This document shows positions 53,977 through 63,721 of a stretch of DNA of 64,000 nt, in pieces. Below the pieces are notes generated by a model. The model saw only the letters and a list, made by a program, of their open reading frames with translations. It ran no database searches and was not told the origin of the DNA. The DNA lies in the NCBI GenBank assembly GCA_016893485.2, contig JAFEKX020000001.1, positions 1,302,001 to 1,366,000 of the forward strand, given 5' to 3'. A program made the position numbers and the translations under genes. Every line of letters starts with the position of its first letter. Positions within the stretch are counted from its first letter, which is position 1. Source of the DNA: Streptomyces sp. P3. Its GTDB lineage: Bacteria; Actinomycetota; Actinomycetes; Streptomycetales; Streptomycetaceae.

Positions 53977-54522
53977 ATGACGGCCGGACCCACGCTCAGA
54001 GACGGAACGACCGCCGAGCACGAGCTCGCCGCACTCCAGCGCGAGCACGGCAGGCCGCTCTTCGCGCTGCTGCTCCGGCTCTGCGACGGCGACCGCCAGC
54101 GCGCCGAGGACCTCGTCCAGGAGACCCTCGTGCGCGCCTGGCAGCACCCCGAGGCGCTACGCGCCGACGACTTCGACTCCGTACGGCCCTGGCTGCTGAC
54201 GGTGGGCAGGCGGCTCGCCATCGACGCGCGCCGGGCCCGGCAGGCGCGACCGCCCGAGGTCGGGGACGCGGTGCTGGAGAACGCCCGCGTCTGTGCCGAT
54301 CACGCGGAACGGTCGGCGGCGACGCTCGATGTGCGGGAGGCTGTGAAGACACTCACTCCGGAGCACCGTGAAGTCCTGGTGCTCGTGTACTTCCACGGGG
54401 CGAGTGTGGCGGAGGCCGCGGCGGCACTCGGGATTCCGCCCGGTACGGTGAAGTCCCGTGCGTTCTACGCCCTGCGTGCCCTGCGCCGGGTGTTGCCGGG
54501 TTACGCGGCCGACCTGCGGTGA
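53977..54522 (+). CDS. ECF-type RNA polymerase sigma factor
   Basis: Intact 181-residue group 4 sigma factor. Region 2: GRPLFALLLRLCDGDRQRAE, LVQETLVRAWQHPEAL and RPWLLTVGRRLAIDARRARQ. Region 4: AVKTLTPEHREVLVLVYFHG and VAEAAAALGIPPGTVKSRAF. Cognate anti-sigma is probably the zinc-finger protein at 55334. ATG 53977 is chosen as nearest to region 2. The 220 bp upstream show TTTACC...GGTATG but no certain promoter. Confidence 0.92.
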   Translation: MTAGPTLRDGTTAEHELAALQREHGRPLFALLLRLCDGDRQRAEDLVQETLVRAWQHPEALRADDFDSVRPWLLTVGRRLAIDARRARQARPPEVGDAVLENARVCADHAERSAATLDVREAVKTLTPEHREVLVLVYFHGASVAEAAAALGIPPGTVKSRAFYALRALRRVLPGYAADLR

Positions 54523-54677
54523 AACCAATCCATTGGTCAAACCTCCGTAAAGCGCCTTGCTCAGCACCCCTGTTGAGTAATCGGCTGTCCTCATCCGTGT
54601 TCCGGACTGGGGGCTCGGGGTTCCTCACGGAACCCTGCGCCGGGCGACGCGCACGCACCGGAGGAAGGCAGGAAGGG

Positions 54678-55316
54678 ATGCTGCACAGAGGTCAAGAGAG
54701 CACGGACGGCACCGGTGGCGGTGAACTCACCGTCCCCATGGCCTGGTTGTACGCCGAGTACATCGCCGACGAGTTGCTGCGGACCGGCGACCTGATGCCG
54801 CCGACGTCCTTCGAGTTCCGTGCGGGACGGGACGCGCTGGCGCTGACCATCTTCCTCTCCGACACGGACGGCGAGCTGTCCGGAATCCGGGTGGTGACCC
54901 AGCTGGAGACCTGGCTTTCGCTGACGGCGTACGACCAGCCGTGGCAGGACTGGGTCCAGGAACGTATGTCCAGGTTGACGGCCGAGACACGCGAAACCGG
55001 CGCGGACTCACCGGACTTGGCGCTGGCGGAGGCGGCCTGGCGGTGGCTGGAGGAGACCGAGCTGCTCGCACCGGATCTGGACGCGGTGCCGGGAGGCGGT
55101 CCGGTGACCGGTGAGGACGACGGCCCGAAGGTCTGGACGCCCGCCTGGCAACTGGGTCTGCCGCTCGGCCATCTCGCCATCCATCTTTTTGAAAGAGGAC
55201 CAATCCGCGGGCCCGGCCGCTCCGAACCCGTAGGTTGCGATTCTGTGTGTGCCTTGAGTGATTCGGCTGGCTGGTGCGTACCGATGGGAGCAAGGAGTAA
55301 CCCCACCCGCACCTAA
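54678..55316 (+). CDS. Unknown protein between sigma and anti-sigma genes
   Basis: 212-residue frame. VTVP-type start region VPMAWLYAEYIADELLRTGDL, FEFRAGRDALALTIFLSDTDG and VVTQLETWLSLTAYDQPWQ, then acidic helices; no family recognised and no signal peptide. ATG 54678 follows GGAAGG. The last 50 residues (from about 55190) are Pro/Gly/Ser-rich and look like frame error or intergenic sequence, so the true end may be near 55192. Upstream, ACCAAT-CC-ATTGGT at 54524-54537 is a small palindrome right after the sigma stop. Position suggests a part in the same regulatory unit. Confidence 0.55.
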   Translation: MLHRGQESTDGTGGGELTVPMAWLYAEYIADELLRTGDLMPPTSFEFRAGRDALALTIFLSDTDGELSGIRVVTQLETWLSLTAYDQPWQDWVQERMSRLTAETRETGADSPDLALAEAAWRWLEETELLAPDLDAVPGGGPVTGEDDGPKVWTPAWQLGLPLGHLAIHLFERGPIRGPGRSEPVGCDSVCALSDSAGWCVPMGARSNPTRT

Positions 55317-55333
55317 CGGCACGAGGATTCGGC

Positions 55334-55984
55334 ATGAGGTCCCTGGAAAGGCATCGCGACGTCGGCGCGTACGCGCTAGGCGTGCTGGACGAGGCGGACG
55401 CCTTCCGCTTCGAGGATCACCTCATGGAGTGCACCAGTTGCGCGGCTCATGTGACCGAATTCGGTCCCGCCTCACGGCAGTTGATGCTGTACCGGCGTGC
55501 GACGCCGCGCTCTGTGCACCCCATGGCACAACCCGGCCCGCGCCTGCTGGACCGGTTGCTCGGCGAGGTGGCCTCGCGACAGCGGGCCGGACGGCGGCGG
55601 TTTCTGTACGCCGTGGCCGCCTCGGTGGTGTTCGCCGTGGGCGGGCCCGCGGTGGCGACCCTCGTCGGGCACGGCGACGGGGCCGTGCAACTCACCGCGA
55701 CCGACGCGAAGTCGGGCGTGTGGGCCCAGGTGACGGCCGCCGACGAGAACTACGGCAGTGACGTGTCCCTCAAGATCAAGGACGGCGCCGGACCGCGCTC
55801 ATGCCGTCTCGTGGTGGTCGGCCGCGACGGTTCCGAACAGACCGTGACCAGCTGGAACGTCCCCGCGCACGACGCGACGATGATCACGATGCAGGGTGGC
55901 GCGGCGATGCACCCCACCGAGATCGACCACTACGACGTGCGGACCGAGGACGGCCGGCAGCTGGTACGGCTCACCGCGCACTGA
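55334..55984 (+). CDS. Zinc-finger (zf-HC2) anti-sigma factor with one membrane helix
   Basis: Intact 216-residue protein. DVGAYALGVLDEADAFRFEDH and MECTSCAAHV give the His-x3-Cys-x2-Cys zinc motif of ZAS anti-sigma factors. A single helix (FLYAVAASVVFAVGGPAVATL) leads to an exported beta domain (VWAQVTAADENYGSDVSLKI, ATMITMQGG) of the kind that senses envelope signals. ATG follows CGAGGA. It probably holds the sigma factor at 53977. Its end overlaps the convergent XRE gene by 14 bp. Confidence 0.87.
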   Translation: MRSLERHRDVGAYALGVLDEADAFRFEDHLMECTSCAAHVTEFGPASRQLMLYRRATPRSVHPMAQPGPRLLDRLLGEVASRQRAGRRRFLYAVAASVVFAVGGPAVATLVGHGDGAVQLTATDAKSGVWAQVTAADENYGSDVSLKIKDGAGPRSCRLVVVGRDGSEQTVTSWNVPAHDATMITMQGGAAMHPTEIDHYDVRTEDGRQLVRLTAH

Positions 55985-56792
55985 AGTCCCGCTCCCCGGC
56001 AGCCAGTTGCCCGCAGGGCTCGTGCGGAGGGGGTCCCCGGGTCCGCGGTGACGAAGACGACCTGCTGGTCGTCGTGCGGGACGGTGAGCACGTCGCAGTT
56101 CACCCGCAGGCGGCCCGCCTCCGGGTGGGTGAGGGTCTTGGCGCGATGCCCCGGGGCGTGCACCGGACCGGTCGACCAGATCTCCTGAACTCCTCGCTGC
56201 CGGCGCGCAGTTCGGCCAGCAGACGGGCGAGTCCCGGGTCGTGCGGATAGCGGTCGGCGGCGCGCCGCAGCCGGGACACCACGATGGCGCCGAACTCCTC
56301 GGCGCTGGAACTCTCCATCGGCCGCCCGAGGAACCGCCGGCGCGCCTGGTTCGGCCGCGCGTCCAGATCACCGCCGAACACGGCGGCGGCCAGCGGGTTC
56401 CAGGCGATGACGTCGTAGGTCGCGTCGGTGACGATGGCCGCCGTGTCCGGGATCCGCCGCAGCAGGGCCGCCACATGCGGACGCACGGTCCGCACCGGCG
56501 ATGCGAGCGGCGTCACCTGCGTCCCCGCCAGCCGGAACAGATGGGTCCGCTCGGCCGGGGTCAGCCGGAACACGCCGCTGAGGGCGTCGAGGATGCGGGG
56601 CGAGGGGCGGGGCCCGCGCGCCTGTTCCAGGCGGGCGTAGTAGTCGACGGACATGTGGGCCAGCTCCGCGACCTCTTCCCGCCGCAGCCCGAGCGTCCGC
56701 CGGGCCGCTCCACCGGGCAGCCCCACGTCAGCGGGCGCCAGCAGTTCCCGCCGCCCCCGCAGAAACCGGGCGAGCTCCTGCTTACCGGTCAC
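55971..56792 (-). CDS. XRE-family regulator with MmyB-like ligand domain (frame-shifted)
   Basis: About 275 residues. Helix-turn-helix: ELARFLRGRRELLAP, RRTLGLRREEVAELAHMSVDYYARLEQ, SPRILDALSGVFRLTPAE. The MmyB-type part reads VTDATYDVIAWNPLAAAVFGG and RRFLGRPMESSSAEEF, then after a break near 56190 KTLTHPEAGRLRVNCDVLTV and DDQQVVFVTADPGTPSA. A second break near 56010 gives LAAGERDFSAR and the stop. GTG 56792. Divergent SDR is the usual partner and target. Confidence 0.87.
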
Positions 56793-56799
56793 GGTGCCT

Positions 56800-56914
56800 C
56801 CTTCCGACCGCCTTCCGACGGCGAGCCTTCCGACGGCCGCCCGGATGTTCCCAAGCCGCTCCCCAGCCGCTCACCGGCCGCACTTCGGCCGCCCTTCGGC
56901 CGCTCTTCGGCTGA
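56800..56914. promoter_or_regulatory. Clustered short repeats in the XRE/SDR divergent region
   Basis: CTTCCGAC occurs three times (about 56801, 56812, 56827) and CTTCGGC three times (about 56883, 56894, 56904), spaced 10-15 bp, within 175 bp between the divergent starts. Such phased repeats could be operator sites of the XRE regulator. They could also be expansion of low-complexity DNA. Confidence 0.35.
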
Positions 56915-56967
56915 CAGGGATCGGTTGTCCCTGGTTCGGCGGCCCCTGCCGCGGAATGGTTGTCCCC

Positions 56968-57684
56968 ATGAACGATTCCACAGCACTCGTCACAGGAGCC
57001 AACAAGGGCATCGGCAAGGAAATTGCCCGCCTGCTGGTCGCCGAGGGATTCACCGTCTACGTCGGCTCGCGCGACGCGGGCCGGGGCGAGCGGGCCGTGG
57101 CGGAACTGGGCGGCGGCGCACGGCCGTTGGTCCTCGACGTCACGGACGCGGACAGCGTCGCGGCGGCGGCACGGCAGGTGGACGCCCTGGACGTCCTGGT
57201 CAACAACGCGGGGATCATGGCCGGCGGCGACCCCGCACCGGAGGCGGACCTCGACGACTTCCGCCGCACCTACGAGACGAACGTCTTCGGCGTCCTGGCC
57301 GTCACCAACGCCTTCCTCCCCGCCCTGCGCCGCTCCCCGCACCCGCGCATCGTGAACGTGTCCAGCGGCACCGGCTCCCTGACCTGGAGCGCCGACCCGG
57401 ACCGGGAGTTCGCGCTGCACGCCGGCTCGGGCGCCGCGTACCGCTCGTCCAAGTCGGCCCTCAACGCCCTGACCCTCTTCTACGCCCAGTCCCTGGCCGC
57501 GGAGGGCTTCAAGGTGAACGCCCTGGCCCCCGGCCTCCGCGCGACGGACCTCAACGAACGGGCCGCCGCCAGCGACGGCGACCCTGCGGAGGCGGCGCGG
57601 GGTGCGGTGGACCTGGCGCTGCTGCCGGACGACGGACCGACGGGGCGGTTCGTGTCGTGGGACGGGACCCCGGTGCCCTGGTAG
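56968..57684 (+). CDS. Short-chain dehydrogenase/reductase paired with XRE regulator
   Basis: Intact 238-residue SDR. TALVTGANKGIGKEIARLL, DALDVLVNNAGIMAGG, VNVSSGTGSLTW and AYRSSKSALNALT supply cofactor and Ser-Tyr-Lys motifs. Carbonyl-reductase-like proteins of this length are commonly divergent from an MmyB-type XRE gene in streptomycetes. ATG 56968 starts MNDSTALVTG. Its stop abuts the next convergent gene. Confidence 0.92.
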   Translation: MNDSTALVTGANKGIGKEIARLLVAEGFTVYVGSRDAGRGERAVAELGGGARPLVLDVTDADSVAAAARQVDALDVLVNNAGIMAGGDPAPEADLDDFRRTYETNVFGVLAVTNAFLPALRRSPHPRIVNVSSGTGSLTWSADPDREFALHAGSGAAYRSSKSALNALTLFYAQSLAAEGFKVNALAPGLRATDLNERAAASDGDPAEAARGAVDLALLPDDGPTGRFVSWDGTPVPW

Positions 57685-58548
57685 CTACTTGAGCAGTTTC
57701 GACATCCGCCGGTCCGCCAGCGGCTTGCCGCCCGTCTGGCAGGTCGGGCAGTACTGGAGCGAGGAGTCGCTGAAGGAGACCTCCCGGATGGTGTCACCGC
57801 AGACCGGGCACGGTTCGCCGGTGCGGCCGTGGACGCGCAGGCCGCTCTTCTTTTCCGCCTTCAGGCGGCCTGCCGCCACGCCTCGGGAGCGTTCGATGGC
57901 CTCATTCAGCGTGGTGCGGAGAGCCGTGTAGAGCGTGTGGGTCTCGGCCGGGGTCAGGGACGCCGCCAGTTTGAACGGGGACATCTTCGCGGCGTGCAGG
58001 ATCTCGTCGCTGTACGCGTTGCCGACCCCGGCGATCAGGGTCTGGTCGCGCAGGGCGCCCTTGAGCTGGCGGCGTTCGTCCCTGAGCAGGTCGGCGAAGG
58101 CCTGCTCGTCGAAGTCGTCGGCGAGGGGTCGGGCCCGAGGCGGGCGACACCCGGGACCTCCTGCGGGTCGGCGACGACGTACACCGCGAGGCGCTTCTGC
58201 GTGCCCGCCTCCGTGAGGTCGAAGCCCTCGCCGGTCTCCAGGGCCACGCGGAGCGCGAGCGGGCCCCTTGCCGGGGCGGGGCGGGCCGTCCGGGAGGCGG
58301 TCCTTCCAGTGCAGCCAGCCCGCGCGGGCGAGGTGGGTCACGAAGTGCGGGCCGCCGTCCGTCTCGACGTCCAGGAACTTGCCGTGCCGGTGCACGGCCA
58401 CCACCTCGTGTCCCTCCAACGCGGTGAGCGGAGGGTCGTACGTCTTCAGGACGCTGATGGCGACGGGCAGCACCCGTACGATCTCGTGGCCGACGAGGTG
58501 TTCGGTCAGGAAGTCCTTCAGCGCTTCGACCTCGGGGAGTTCCGGCAT
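57685..58548 (-). CDS. Fpg/Nei-family DNA glycosylase (frame-shifted)
   Basis: About 287 residues. MPELPEVEALKDFL provides the catalytic Pro2 and Glu3. FVTHLARAGWLHW, KGALRDQTLIAGVGNAYSDEIL (helix-two-turn-helix) and the zinc finger CPVCGD...YCPTCQTGGK follow. An extra and a missing base near 58260 and 58125 leave the middle out of frame, then restore it. Removes oxidised bases and nicks DNA. Whether it is MutM or Nei type is not certain. Confidence 0.88.
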   Translation of the reverse strand: MPELPEVEALKDFLTEHLVGHEIVRVLPVAISVLKTYDPPLTALEGHEVVAVHRHGKFLDVETDGGPHFVTHLARAGWLHWKDRLPDGPPRPGKGPARAPRGPGDRRGLRPHGGGHAEAPRGVRRRRPAGGPGCRPPRARPLADDFDEQAFADLLRDERRQLKGALRDQTLIAGVGNAYSDEILHAAKMSPFKLAASLTPAETHTLYTALRTTLNEAIERSRGVAAGRLKAEKKSGLRVHGRTGEPCPVCGDTIREVSFSDSSLQYCPTCQTGGKPLADRRMSKLLK

Positions 58549-58616
58549 ACGTCCAGGGTGCCATCAGGGACGCGAAGGGTCAGCTCGGCCCGGGCCAAGG
58601 CTCACCCGCCATGGAG

Positions 58617-60691
58617 TCAGCTCGGCTCCGGCACCAGGAACTCGCACCACACGCACTTGCCGCTCCCCGCGCCTCCACGCCCCACACGTCCGTGAGCAGG
58701 TCGACCAGGAGCAGTCCGCGCCCGGAGACCCCACTCTCGCCCGCCTCGCGCCGGCGCGGGAGGGCGCTGGAGGAGTCCTCGACCTCCACCCTGAGCCTGC
58801 GTTCCGTGCCGTTGAGGACCCTGAGGGTGACGATCGCGGAGCCCTCGGTGTGCATCAGCGCGTTGGTGATCAGCTCGTCGGCGACCAGTTCGACCTCGTC
58901 GGACCGCTCGCCCGCGCCCCACGCGCGGACCGCCGCCCGGATCATGTGCCGTGCCTCGGTGAGGGCCTCGGCGTCACCGGGTCCCACATGCTGCTGGAGC
59001 CGCCCGCCGGACTGCGGGGCGTCGAGCCCGCGCCGACGCAGCAGGAGCAGCGCCACGTCGTCCTCGCCGCCGCGCTCCTCGGCCACGTCGATGAGCAGAT
59101 CGGCGAGGTCGCGTACGTCGTCGGGCCCGGACGCGATGAGCGCGGCGAGGGTCTGCATGCCGTCGTCGAGGTCGGCTCCGGGCTGTTCGACGAGGCCGTC
59201 GGTGCACAGCAACAGGGTCTCGCCCGGGTCGAGTTCGATGGTGGAGACGGGATATTCGAGCCGCCCGAACTCGGCGGAGAGCCCGAGCGGCAGCCCGCCC
59301 ACGACGGTCATCCTGCGGGACGTCCCGTCCAACTGCCGGACCAGCGGGTCGATATGGCCGGCCCGGACCACCTGCACCACACCGGTCGACAGATCGACCT
59401 CGGCGTAGAGGCAGGTGGCGAAGCGCTCGGTGTCGAGTTCGTGGAGGAACACGGACGCGCGGGCCATCACCGTGGCCGGTGTGTGCCCCTCGGCGGCGTA
59501 CGCCTTGAGGACGATGCGCAGTTGCCCCATGACGGCGGCGGCATGCGTGTCGTGCCCCTGGACGTCACCGATGACCGCGCCGACCCGCCCGCCCGGCAGC
59601 GGGATCAGGTCGTACCAGTCACCGCCGATGTCCCGCCCGAGCTTCGCGGACCGGTACCGGACGGCGACGTCGGCGCCCGGCACGCTCGGGATCGCACGCG
59701 GCAGCATCGCCTGCTGGAGGCCCTGCGCGAGGTCCTTGTCCTGCTCGTAGAGCATCGCGCGCTGCAGGCTCTGGGCGATGCTGCTGCCCAGCGCGACGAG
59801 CACGTTCCGCTCGTCCACCGTGAAACTGCGCCGGTCGTTGTACAGCAGCCCCATCGCCCCGATCGGCCGCCCCTGCGCGATCAGCGGCAGATACGCGGCG
59901 GCCGTGATGTGCAGCTCGGTGATGTGCGGCCACAGCAGCGGGTACCGCTCGGCGAACTCCTCAGGGGACTCGATGAACGCCGGGGCCAGGGTCCGTACGA
60001 CCTCTCCCATCGGGTACGGCTCGTCGATGCGGGTGACTTCCGTGCCGGGTACGAAGCTGCCCTCGGGCCCCTCCGCGACCAGCCGGATGCGCCCGGCCTC
60101 GACCAGGCCCATGACCAGGCTGGTCGCGCCGAGGTGGACGAGACCGTGGGTGTCCTTGAGGACGTCGATGACGTCCTGGATGGTCCGGGCGTGCGCGAGG
60201 GCGGCGGTGGTGAGCTGCACGACGTTGGTCTGCCGGCGCAGCGCCGCGTCCTGGGCCGCCTGTTCCCGACGGGCCGCGCTCTCGGCGAGTTCCCGCGTGG
60301 CGTCCCGGACGATGCCGATGATCCGGCGTGGGCGGCCCGTCTCGTCGCGCCGGATGTAGCCCTGGGTGTGGGTCCAGCGCAGGGTGCCGTCGCGCAGCCG
60401 TACCCGGAAGTAGGCGCCGTAGTTCTCGCTGCCGTCCTTCATGGCCTGGGAGACGAGCCCGTCGAGCCGGTAGCCCTCCGGGGGCGGGACCCGGTTCGCC
60501 AGCGACTCCGGGTGTCCGTCGTATTCGTCGGGGCGCAGGTCGAAGACCTCGAGGGCCTGGGCGTCCATGTGGAACAGGCCGTTGTCCAGGTCCCAGTCGA
60601 AGCTGCCCATGCGGTTGAGCGCCAGGATCGGGTCCGGGTGGGCGGGCCAGTCGTCCGGGAGTGACAGGGCGCTCGCTCCCCGATCAACCAT
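58617..60691 (-). CDS. PAS-GAF-PP2C (SpoIIE) phosphatase with C-terminal HATPase domain (frame-shifted at end)
   Basis: About 691 residues. PAS (MGSFDWDLDNGLFHMDAQALEV, TLRWTHTQGYIRRDETGRPR), GAF (THGLVHLGATSLVM through SIAQSLQRAML), SpoIIE phosphatase (GGDWYDLIPLPGGRVGAVIGDVQGH, LLLCTDGLVEQP, EERGGEDDVALLLLRRRG), then a RsbW-like ATPase (DEVELVADELITNAL, SGRGLLLVDLLTDVWG). A missing base near 58670 hides the last 15 residues. Combines phosphatase and kinase-like modules of partner-switching systems controlling sigma factors. ATG 60691 follows AAGGTGG. Confidence 0.88.
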
Positions 60692-60760
60692 GCGGCCCAC
60701 CTTGCCAGGATTCGCCCGATTCTTCGACTTGTCCCGCTGCTCCAACGGCACCCGGCGCGC

Positions 60761-62164
60761 TCAGCCGTCGAAGACGCTCGTGGGGCTGTCGAAGATGCTG
60801 CCGGTGGTGGTGTCGTCCGGGATCAGCCCGCCGCCGTCGGGCAGGTCGGGGGTCTCCGGGACGGACGGCGGTCCGATCTCGTCCGGCGAGTCCTGGTCCT
60901 GCGACGGCTCCGGTACGACCGTCCGGGCGCCCGGGGTGGAGCTGCGCTGGGACGGGGTGAGCGTGGTGCCGGGCGGGCTGGTGGTCGGGGTGGCCGTGAC
61001 GGTGGCGGCGGGGCAGTCCGCGGTACCGGGTGACGCGGGCGCGTCGCCGGGCACGCCCGGGGTGACGGTGACGGTCGGGGTCGTGCAGTCGGGGGCGGTG
61101 GAGGTGTCACCGGGCGACACGCTCTCGTCCCTCGGCGAGGGGCTCGTACCGTCGCCCGGGCTCGGGAGGCACTGGCACTGTCGCTCGGGCTTTCACTCGC
61201 ATCGCCGCCCGGGCTGGTGCTCGCACTGTCGCTCGGGCGCCGCGGGGGCTCGTGCTGGTGCCGGGCGAGACGCCGGACCCGCTGTCGTGCGGTCGCGGAG
61301 ACGGCCCGGTGTGCGACGGCGTGGGTGTCGGCGTAGGCAGCACGTGCGGCGGCCGGGGCACGACGTGGTCGTGGTGGGGCCCGCGATGCCCGAGGGGCCG
61401 TTCGATCCAGGTGTCGTCGACGATGTTGATGATCGTGATGTTGGTGATCACCTGCGGTGCGGGGGTCACCACGACCACCTCGGCGGGCCGGAACCCGGAC
61501 CAGGCCCGACCGCCGGCGCTGCCGCCACCGCTCCCGACGGAGCCCTGGCCCGCCTCGCCCGCCTTGAGCGGGTTGCCGCAGGCGCAGCGGACGCGGGGCA
61601 CGCCCCGGTTGTCGACGAGGACGGCGGTTCCGGCCTGGAGGACCGACTGGAACCCGGTCACCCGCGCGTCACGGAACCCGTGGTTGGTGACCTGGGTGTC
61701 GGCGCGCAGCACGACCGAGGTCAGCCCGCGCAGATAGCCGGGGATGCCGCCCGGCGAGATGCCCTCGGCCTGCGCGAAGGCGCGGGCCTTGGCCTGGTCG
61801 GCGGTGAGATAGGAGATCTGCCGCTCGACGTCACAGCTGCCGGTCCGCGCCGTGCCGCCGTACAGGCCGGGCGTGGCGCCGGAGACGGCGCGCGGGGGCC
61901 CGTCGGTGTGGATTGCGCGGGTGCCGACCGCGTGGGTGTGGACTGCGCAGGTGTGGACTGCGGCGTTCGGGTGACCCGTGACGGTGTGCTCGCGGCGGTC
62001 GCCGTGGAGTCCGTGAACGGGTCGGGGCCCTGTGCCGCGACGGGCTGGAGGAAGACCTCGCCGCTCGACTTCGTGTCCTTGCCGCCGTCGCCGCCGCAGC
62101 CGGCGACGAGGAGCGCCGCCGACAGCGCGCAGGCCGTGGCGATGGTTCCGGTGGATGTGCGCAC
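60761..62164 (-). CDS. Lipoprotein with DUF6777-like domain and Pro/Ser/Thr-rich tail (frame-shifted)
   Basis: About 465 residues. GTG 62164 opens a signal (TIATACALSAALLVAGCGGDGG) with a good lipobox. A linker of Thr/Pro/Ser repeats follows. The conserved part reads TPGLYGGTARTGSCDVERQI, YLTADQAKARAFAQAEGI, GGIPGYLRGLTSVVLRADTQ, DNRGVPRVRCACGNPL and FRPAEVVVVTPAPQVI, with three Cys. The C-terminal 200 residues are low complexity. Breaks near 61900 and 61200. I recall this as DUF6777 type; function is unknown. Confidence 0.72.
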
Positions 62165-62299
62165 CAGGTTCTCCCGCCTCAAGCCGGGTGATTCGCCACT
62201 ATTGTCTGCTTCACTCACTTGGGTTACGCAACCGGAGGCATGGAACACGGAGAGTGACGCCCGTTGCAGGCCCGCCGCCGAAGGGAGGAAGACCCGGTC

Positions 62300-63721
62300 A
62301 TGGGATGGTTCACCGCACCCGACTACTGGCTGAGCCGACTCGTCTTCCAGCGGGCCCTGGCCGGCGTCTACCTGGTCGCGTTCCTGACGGCGGCCCTGCA
62401 GTTCCGCGCGCTGATCGGCGAGCGCGGCATGCTGCCGGTCCCCCGCTTCGTCGCCCGCGCACCGTTCCGCCGGGCCCCGAGCGTCTTCCAACTCCACTAC
62501 ACGGACCGCTTCTTCGCGGCCTGCGCATGGACGGGCTGCGCGGTGTCGGCAGCCCTTGCGGCCGGCCTCGACTCCCACCCACCCCCTCTGGGCAGGGATG
62601 TTGCTCTGGGCGGTCCCCTGGGTCCTCTACCTGTCGATCGTCAACGTAGGCCAGACCTGGTACGGATTCGGCTGGGAGTCACTGCTCCTCGAGGTCGGCT
62701 TCCTGGCCGTCTTCCTCGGCAACGACGAGGTGGCCCCGCCGGTCGTGGTGCTGTTCCTGCTCCGCTGGATCCTGTTCCGGGTGGAGTTCGGCGCGGGCCT
62801 GATCAAACTCCGGGGCGACGCGTGCTGGCGGAAGTTGACGTGCCTGGACTTCCATCACGAGACCCAGCCGATGCCGGGACCGCTGAGCTGGTTCTTCCAC
62901 CATCTCCCCCGCCCCCTGCACCGCATCGAGGTGGCCGCCAACCACGTCACCCAACTCCTCGTCCCCGTCCTCCTGTTCATCCCTCAGCCGGTCGCGACGG
63001 CCGCCGCGTCCCTGATGATCGCGACCCAGCTGTGGCTGGTTCTGTCCGGCAACTTCTCCTGGCTGAACTGGATCACCATCGTGCTGGCCGTCTCCGCGAT
63101 CAGGTTCCCGCACACACCACCGCCCACGGCCGCCCCGCCCCTCTGGTACGAGGTCACGGTCCTCGCCGTCGCGGCCCTCCTGCTCTGGCTGAGCCACCGC
63201 CCCGTGCGCAACATGGTCTCCCGCCGCCAGATCATGAACCGCTCCTTCGATCCGCTCCATCTGGTCAACACCTACGGCGCGTTCGGCACCGTCGGCCGCA
63301 TCCGCTACGAGGTGGTGGTCGAGGGCACGGCCGACGCCGTACCCCACGAGGAATCCGGCTGGCGGGAGTACGAGTTCAGGGGCAAGCCGGGCGATCCCCG
63401 CCGCTGGCCACGCCAGTTCGCGCCCTACCATCTCCGCCTGGACTGGATGATGTGGTTCGCGGCCCTCTCGCCCGGCTACGCCGAGCCGTGGTTCGGCGCC
63501 CTGGTGGAACGCCTCCTGGAGAACGACCGCGACACCCTACGACTCCTGCGCCGCTCCCCGTTCCCGCCCGACGCTCCCCGCACTACGTCCGCGCCCGCCT
63601 CTTCCGCTACCGCTACACGACCTGGCGGGAGTTGAGGGAGACGGGCGCGTGCTGGGAGCGGACGTTCGTACGGGAGTATCTGCCGCCGACCCGGCTCGCC
63701 ACGGCGGCTCAGAGACCGTAG
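62300..63721 (+). CDS. Lipase-maturation-factor-like membrane protein (frame-shifted)
   Basis: About 473 residues, with helices from VYLVAFLTAALQF on. WAVPWVLYLSIVNVGQTWYGFGWESLLLE, RWILFRVEFGAGLIKLRGD, LTCLDFHHETQPMPGPLSWF and NTYGAFGTVGRIRYEVVVEG are hallmark blocks; RLDWMMWFAAL and WRELRETGACWER close it. An extra C near 62585 and a missing base near 63585 shift the frame. Eukaryotic LMF1 matures lipases; the bacterial role is unknown. ATG 62300 follows GGAGGAAG. Overlaps the convergent amidohydrolase by 13 bp. Confidence 0.85.
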   Translation: MGWFTAPDYWLSRLVFQRALAGVYLVAFLTAALQFRALIGERGMLPVPRFVARAPFRRAPSVFQLHYTDRFFAACAWTGCAVSAALAAGLDSHPPPLGRDVALGGPLGPLPVDRQRRPDLVRIRLGVTAPRGRLPGRLPRQRRGGPAGRGAVPAPLDPVPGGVRRGPDQTPGRRVLAEVDVPGLPSRDPADAGTAELVLPPSPPPPAPHRGGRQPRHPTPRPRPPVHPSAGRDGRRVPDDRDPAVAGSVRQLLLAELDHHRAGRLRDQVPAHTTAHGRPAPLVRGHGPRRRGPPALAEPPPRAQHGLPPPDHEPLLRSAPSGQHLRRVRHRRPHPLRGGGRGHGRRRTPRGIRLAGVRVQGQAGRSPPLATPVRALPSPPGLDDVVRGPLARLRRAVVRRPGGTPPGERPRHPTTPAPLPVPARRSPHYVRARLFRYRYTTWRELRETGACWERTFVREYLPPTRLATAAQRP

